From positions 1 through 8,643 of the forward strand of contig JASHVU010000438.1 in the NCBI GenBank assembly GCA_030044455.1: 8,643 bases of DNA, given 5' to 3'. How positions within the stretch are numbered: position 1 is the stretch's first letter; every line of letters begins with the position of its first letter. Both the position numbers and the translations under genes were made by a program. The notes below the pieces were generated by a model. It was not told where the DNA came from. It saw nothing but the letters and a program-made list of their open reading frames with translations, and did not search any database. Source of the DNA: Acidobacteriaceae bacterium (GTDB taxonomy: Bacteria; Acidobacteriota; Terriglobia; Terriglobales; Acidobacteriaceae). This document shows positions 6,740 through 8,643 of this stretch, one piece after another.

Positions 6740-7504
6740 ATGTCTGCAACTATCCCCACGTCTACTATTGAGCCTTCGGACCTCGAATTCGATCACGGAA
6801 CATTCGATTCGGCGGCATTTGCCGCGCAAACCCTCGCGAACTGGCAGAGTGTGGCCGCGGTCATCGACCACACGCTGTTGAAACCCGAGGCCACCCGCAC
6901 CGAGGTTGAGCAACTGTGCGAGGAAGCGGCCAGGTACAGGTTTGCCTGCGCGATGGTGAACCCGGTTTGGGTGGCGACGGCGGTAAAAGCGCTCGCCGGG
7001 ACGGGAATTCCCGTGGGCGTGGTCATCGGATTTCCCTTTGGCGCGACGCTGGTTTCGACGCTCAGGCAGGAAGCTGCAGCGCTCGCTCGCCTGGGCGCGC
7101 GCGAACTGGAAATGGTGCTGCCCATCGGCGTGCTCAAAAGCGGTAACTATACGGGAGTGCATCACACGATTCACGCAGCGGCAACGGTTGCGCACTACAA
7201 CGGCGCGCTGCTCAAGGTGATTCTTGAAACCGCGCTGCTGACGATGGAAGAAAAGCTGCGCGCGTCAGAGATTGCCATCCAGTCGGGCGCGGACTATATC
7301 AAGTCGTCGACGGGCTTCGCAACCTGCGGCGCAACGGCGGCCGATGTGGCGCTGATGCGCGGCGTGGCCGGCGCTCGCTGCGGCGTCAAAGCTTCAGGCG
7401 GCATTCGCACACTGGGCGACGTAAAGGCAATGCTTGAGGCAGGAGCAAACCGGATTGGCGCCTCGGCCAGCGTGGCGATTGTGAGGGAATGCGGCGCGGA
7501 GTGA
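6740..7504 (+). CDS. deoC: Deoxyribose-phosphate aldolase
   Basis: This 254-residue class I aldolase of cytoplasmic deoxynucleoside catabolism cleaves 2-deoxyribose 5-phosphate to glyceraldehyde 3-phosphate and acetaldehyde. The TIM-barrel motifs appear in order: VIDHTLLKPEAT (41-52), VVIGFPFGAT (94-103), ELEMVLPIGVLKSG (122-135), LLKVILET (157-164), the Schiff-base motif YIKSSTGF with Lys188 (186-193), and VKASGGIRT with the second catalytic Lys217 (216-224), then NRIGAS (237-242). Oddity: the acidic residue of the proton relay, normally Asp in E(I/L)DMV (E. coli Asp102), is Glu124 here. About 35 N-terminal residues precede the conserved barrel. The start follows the ribosome binding site at 6726. 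With hpt nearby it forms a loose nucleoside-salvage neighbourhood. The heptamer-repeat block begins four bases after its stop. Confidence 0.95.
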   Translation: MSATIPTSTIEPSDLEFDHGTFDSAAFAAQTLANWQSVAAVIDHTLLKPEATRTEVEQLCEEAARYRFACAMVNPVWVATAVKALAGTGIPVGVVIGFPFGATLVSTLRQEAAALARLGARELEMVLPIGVLKSGNYTGVHHTIHAAATVAHYNGALLKVILETALLTMEEKLRASEIAIQSGADYIKSSTGFATCGATAADVALMRGVAGARCGVKASGGIRTLGDVKAMLEAGANRIGASASVAIVRECGAE

Positions 7505-7508
7505 AAAC

Positions 7509-7532
7509 AGTGGTCAGTGGTCAGTGATCAGT
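7509..7532 (+). repeat. Left inverted repeat: three heptamers plus agt
   Basis: The units are agtggtc, agtggtc, agtgatc and then agt. This 24-base array is matched in reverse complement at 8098-8121, with the variant heptamer moved one place (two mismatches in 24). It starts four bases after the deoC stop, and it contains the stop codon (7528-7530) of the minus-strand gene in the block. Confidence 0.85.
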
Positions 7533-8082
7533 TTTCGGGCCAAACTACGGTGTAGACAGCAACGATACGATAGGGACCCGGCTCGGAGTGGTTAAAACTG
7601 CCCGCATTCAGCTGTGACTCCGCAGTTTCAAATGATTCAAGAAGGCAATGCTGATTGGTTGGAATGGACTCCGCCAACCCGTTACAGGAAAGTGGCGAGC
7701 ACTCGGACACATTTCCCGCATAGAAAGTAACTACATCGTATCCTTCGAGAGTCTTGCTCGGGGGTAGTTGAATGTTTGTCTCGATACCTGGCTCAGGTGC
7801 GAAAGGTCTCCATCTTGCCCCGTCGTACTCCAATTCATGTGCTTCGTAGTAGAAGAGCGAGGTGCCGGTCAGGTCGACCGCGGCTTCTTGGGCCAGATTG
7901 AGGATGATCGACGGCGAGTCGAACAGCCAGTATCCATTGTGCTTCCAGAAGTTGATGTAGTCAGCGAAATCGTCGTTCATACACGATGAGACAGAATAAA
8001 TATCGACGACAGATGGCGCATCAAAAGCTTCGGGCTTCAGACAGACTCGCTTTGCCATATATCCGATAGGAATCATTGCCAC
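7528..8082 (-). CDS. Unrecognised 184-residue protein in an inverted-repeat-bounded block
   Basis: The open frame spans almost the whole distance between the two heptamer repeats, and its TGA lies inside the left one. The product is soluble, acidic and rich in aromatics: no signal peptide, no membrane helix and no known catalytic motif that I can name. Visible features are NGYWLFDSP (49-57), an EPG...LPPSKTLEGYDVVTFYAG core (about 96-118), a Cys pair in ECSPLSC (122-128), and EPGPYRIVAVYTV (167-179), which looks like closing beta strands. It resembles uncharacterised proteins I associate with environmental bacteria, but I cannot name the family. The first codon is GTG 8082, and ATG 8076 and ATG 8058 are alternatives; none has a clear ribosome binding site. 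A hand count of 7561-8040 gives about 51% G+C, against 58% and 77% in two sampled 60-base stretches of deoC, which suggests a different origin. Confidence 0.7.
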   Translation of the reverse strand: MAMIPIGYMAKRVCLKPEAFDAPSVVDIYSVSSCMNDDFADYINFWKHNGYWLFDSPSIILNLAQEAAVDLTGTSLFYYEAHELEYDGARWRPFAPEPGIETNIQLPPSKTLEGYDVVTFYAGNVSECSPLSCNGLAESIPTNQHCLLESFETAESQLNAGSFNHSEPGPYRIVAVYTVVWPEN

Positions 8083-8097
8083 AAGGTTAAACTAAGC

Positions 8098-8121
8098 ACT
8101 GACCACTGATCACTGACCACT
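8098..8121 (-). repeat. Right inverted repeat: three heptamers plus agt, inverted
   Basis: Read on the minus strand, the units are agtggtc, agtgatc, agtggtc and then agt. It is the same length as the left copy at 7509-7532 and differs only in the order of the variant unit. It ends 13 bases before the start codon of the GAF-domain gene, so it occupies that gene's promoter-proximal region. Confidence 0.85.
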
Positions 8122-8134
8122 GCTTTATCGACGC

Positions 8135-8643
8135 ATGACGAAAAAACCTCCAAGTCCGCGGCCTCAGGAGACCGAGCTCGAAGGCGACTACCGCCCGGCC
8201 GAGATCGCGCATCTTGACCCTGTGAACGCGCGCATCGAGCCGGTTGACGCGGAGTATCTGCTGAAGCTGACCGAGGCTCTGAACACCACGCTCGATTTAC
8301 AGACGCTGCTGAATCGCACATCCGAACTGGTGCGCGCGGTCATCAACTACCGCATCTTTGCCATCTTCCTGCTCAACGATCGCACCAACGAACTGCGCAT
8401 GAGGTTTCAGATCGGCCACACTCCGCAGGTGGAGCGCACACGTGTACCCCTGGGCAAAGGCGTGGTGGGCCAGGTGGCGCTGACGCGCCAACCTATGCTG
8501 TTGAACGATGCTTCAACCTCGGAACATTACATTGCCGCCAACCCCGACGTGCGGTCGGAGCTGGCGCTGCCGCTGATTGCCAAGAACCGGCTCATCGGCG
8601 TGATGGACATTGAGAGCGAGCAGGCCGGCTACTTCAAGCCAGA
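8135..8643 (+). CDS. GAF-domain signalling protein, N-terminal part (cut by the window end)
   Basis: Open from ATG 8135 to the last base, giving 169 complete codons. Residues 1-40 are polar and Pro-rich and probably disordered. A GAF domain starts near 44: helix YLLKLTEALNTTLDLQTLL, TSELVRAVINYRIFAIFLLND, ELRMRFQIGH, VPLGKGVVGQVALTRQPMLLND (104-125), LALPLIAKNRLIGVMDIES (143-161). These are the usual strands and the G(K)GxxG loop of a GAF fold. The domain binds a small ligand or mediates dimerisation, and the output domain lies beyond the window. In acidobacteria such N-terminal GAF domains often precede a SpoIIE/PP2C-type phosphatase, a diguanylate cyclase or a histidine kinase; which applies here cannot be seen. 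No Shine-Dalgarno precedes the ATG (atcgacgc). Confidence 0.85.
   Translation, partial: MTKKPPSPRPQETELEGDYRPAEIAHLDPVNARIEPVDAEYLLKLTEALNTTLDLQTLLNRTSELVRAVINYRIFAIFLLNDRTNELRMRFQIGHTPQVERTRVPLGKGVVGQVALTRQPMLLNDASTSEHYIAANPDVRSELALPLIAKNRLIGVMDIESEQAGYFKP

Larger units (their letters stand above)
7509..8121. mobile_element. Possible non-autonomous single-gene cassette bounded by heptamer inverted repeats
   Basis: This 613-base block has equal-length 24-base inverted repeats at its ends, one gene filling the interior and lower G+C. It sits neatly between the deoC stop and the next gene's start. No transposase, integrase or certain target-site duplication is seen: the outer flanks aaaac (before) and gcttt (after) are not identical. 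The block could be a mobilised cassette. It could also be a gene whose flanks were each invaded by a common intergenic heptamer repeat, with the inverted arrangement incidental. Confidence 0.35.

Noticed and set aside
7504..8126. Target-site duplication flanking the heptamer-bounded block
   Set aside because: The bases just outside the repeats (aaaac before, gcttt after) do not match as a direct repeat, so no duplication can be claimed.
1..8643. CRISPR array, tRNA, rRNA, transposase or phage genes
   Set aside because: Nothing resembling spaced direct repeats, a cloverleaf, conserved rRNA segments, or transposase or phage proteins was found. The heptamer arrays lack spacers and are too short for CRISPR.

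Overview
The window looks like chromosomal DNA from an acidobacterium (Acidobacteriota, Terriglobia/Acidobacteriaceae-like). This is inferred from three things: the large Oar-like TonB-dependent receptor with an N-terminal carboxypeptidase-regulatory-like domain, a GAF-domain signalling protein of the type common in that phylum, and the generally GC-rich coding sequence. No rRNA or other phylogenetic marker is present, so the assignment is moderate.

Layout. Bases 1-213 are the 3' end of an unidentified gene. It is followed by a small secreted helical protein (304-831) that ends in a strong hairpin terminator (840-875). Next come a SprT-like zinc metallopeptidase (about 899-1585), a 273-base gene-free stretch, and a 949-residue outer-membrane TonB-dependent receptor (1859-4708). 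The receptor converges on lgt (4729-5508, minus strand), the enzyme that starts lipoprotein maturation, with only 20 bases between them. Divergent from lgt, and reading right, are hpt (purine salvage), an NTF2/SnoaL-like small protein and deoC (deoxyribose-phosphate aldolase). hpt and deoC both belong to nucleoside/nucleobase salvage, but they are separated by the NTF2-like gene and a 146-base gap, so a single operon is not certain.

The right end is the unusual part. Directly after deoC is a 613-base block (7509-8121). It is bounded by 24-base inverted repeats, each built of three heptamers plus three bases (agtggtc/agtgatc units), and holds one minus-strand gene of unrecognised function (7528-8082). 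That gene's stop codon lies inside the left repeat, and its base composition is clearly lower in G+C than its neighbours. Thirteen bases beyond the right repeat begins a GAF-domain protein that runs off the window.

Most of the window is ordinary housekeeping and accessory sequence. The best candidate for something undescribed is the heptamer-bounded single-gene block. A smaller heptamer-period hairpin at 840-875 may be related to it. Active-site substitutions in Lgt and DeoC are secondary points. No CRISPR array, tRNA, rRNA, transposase or phage gene was seen.
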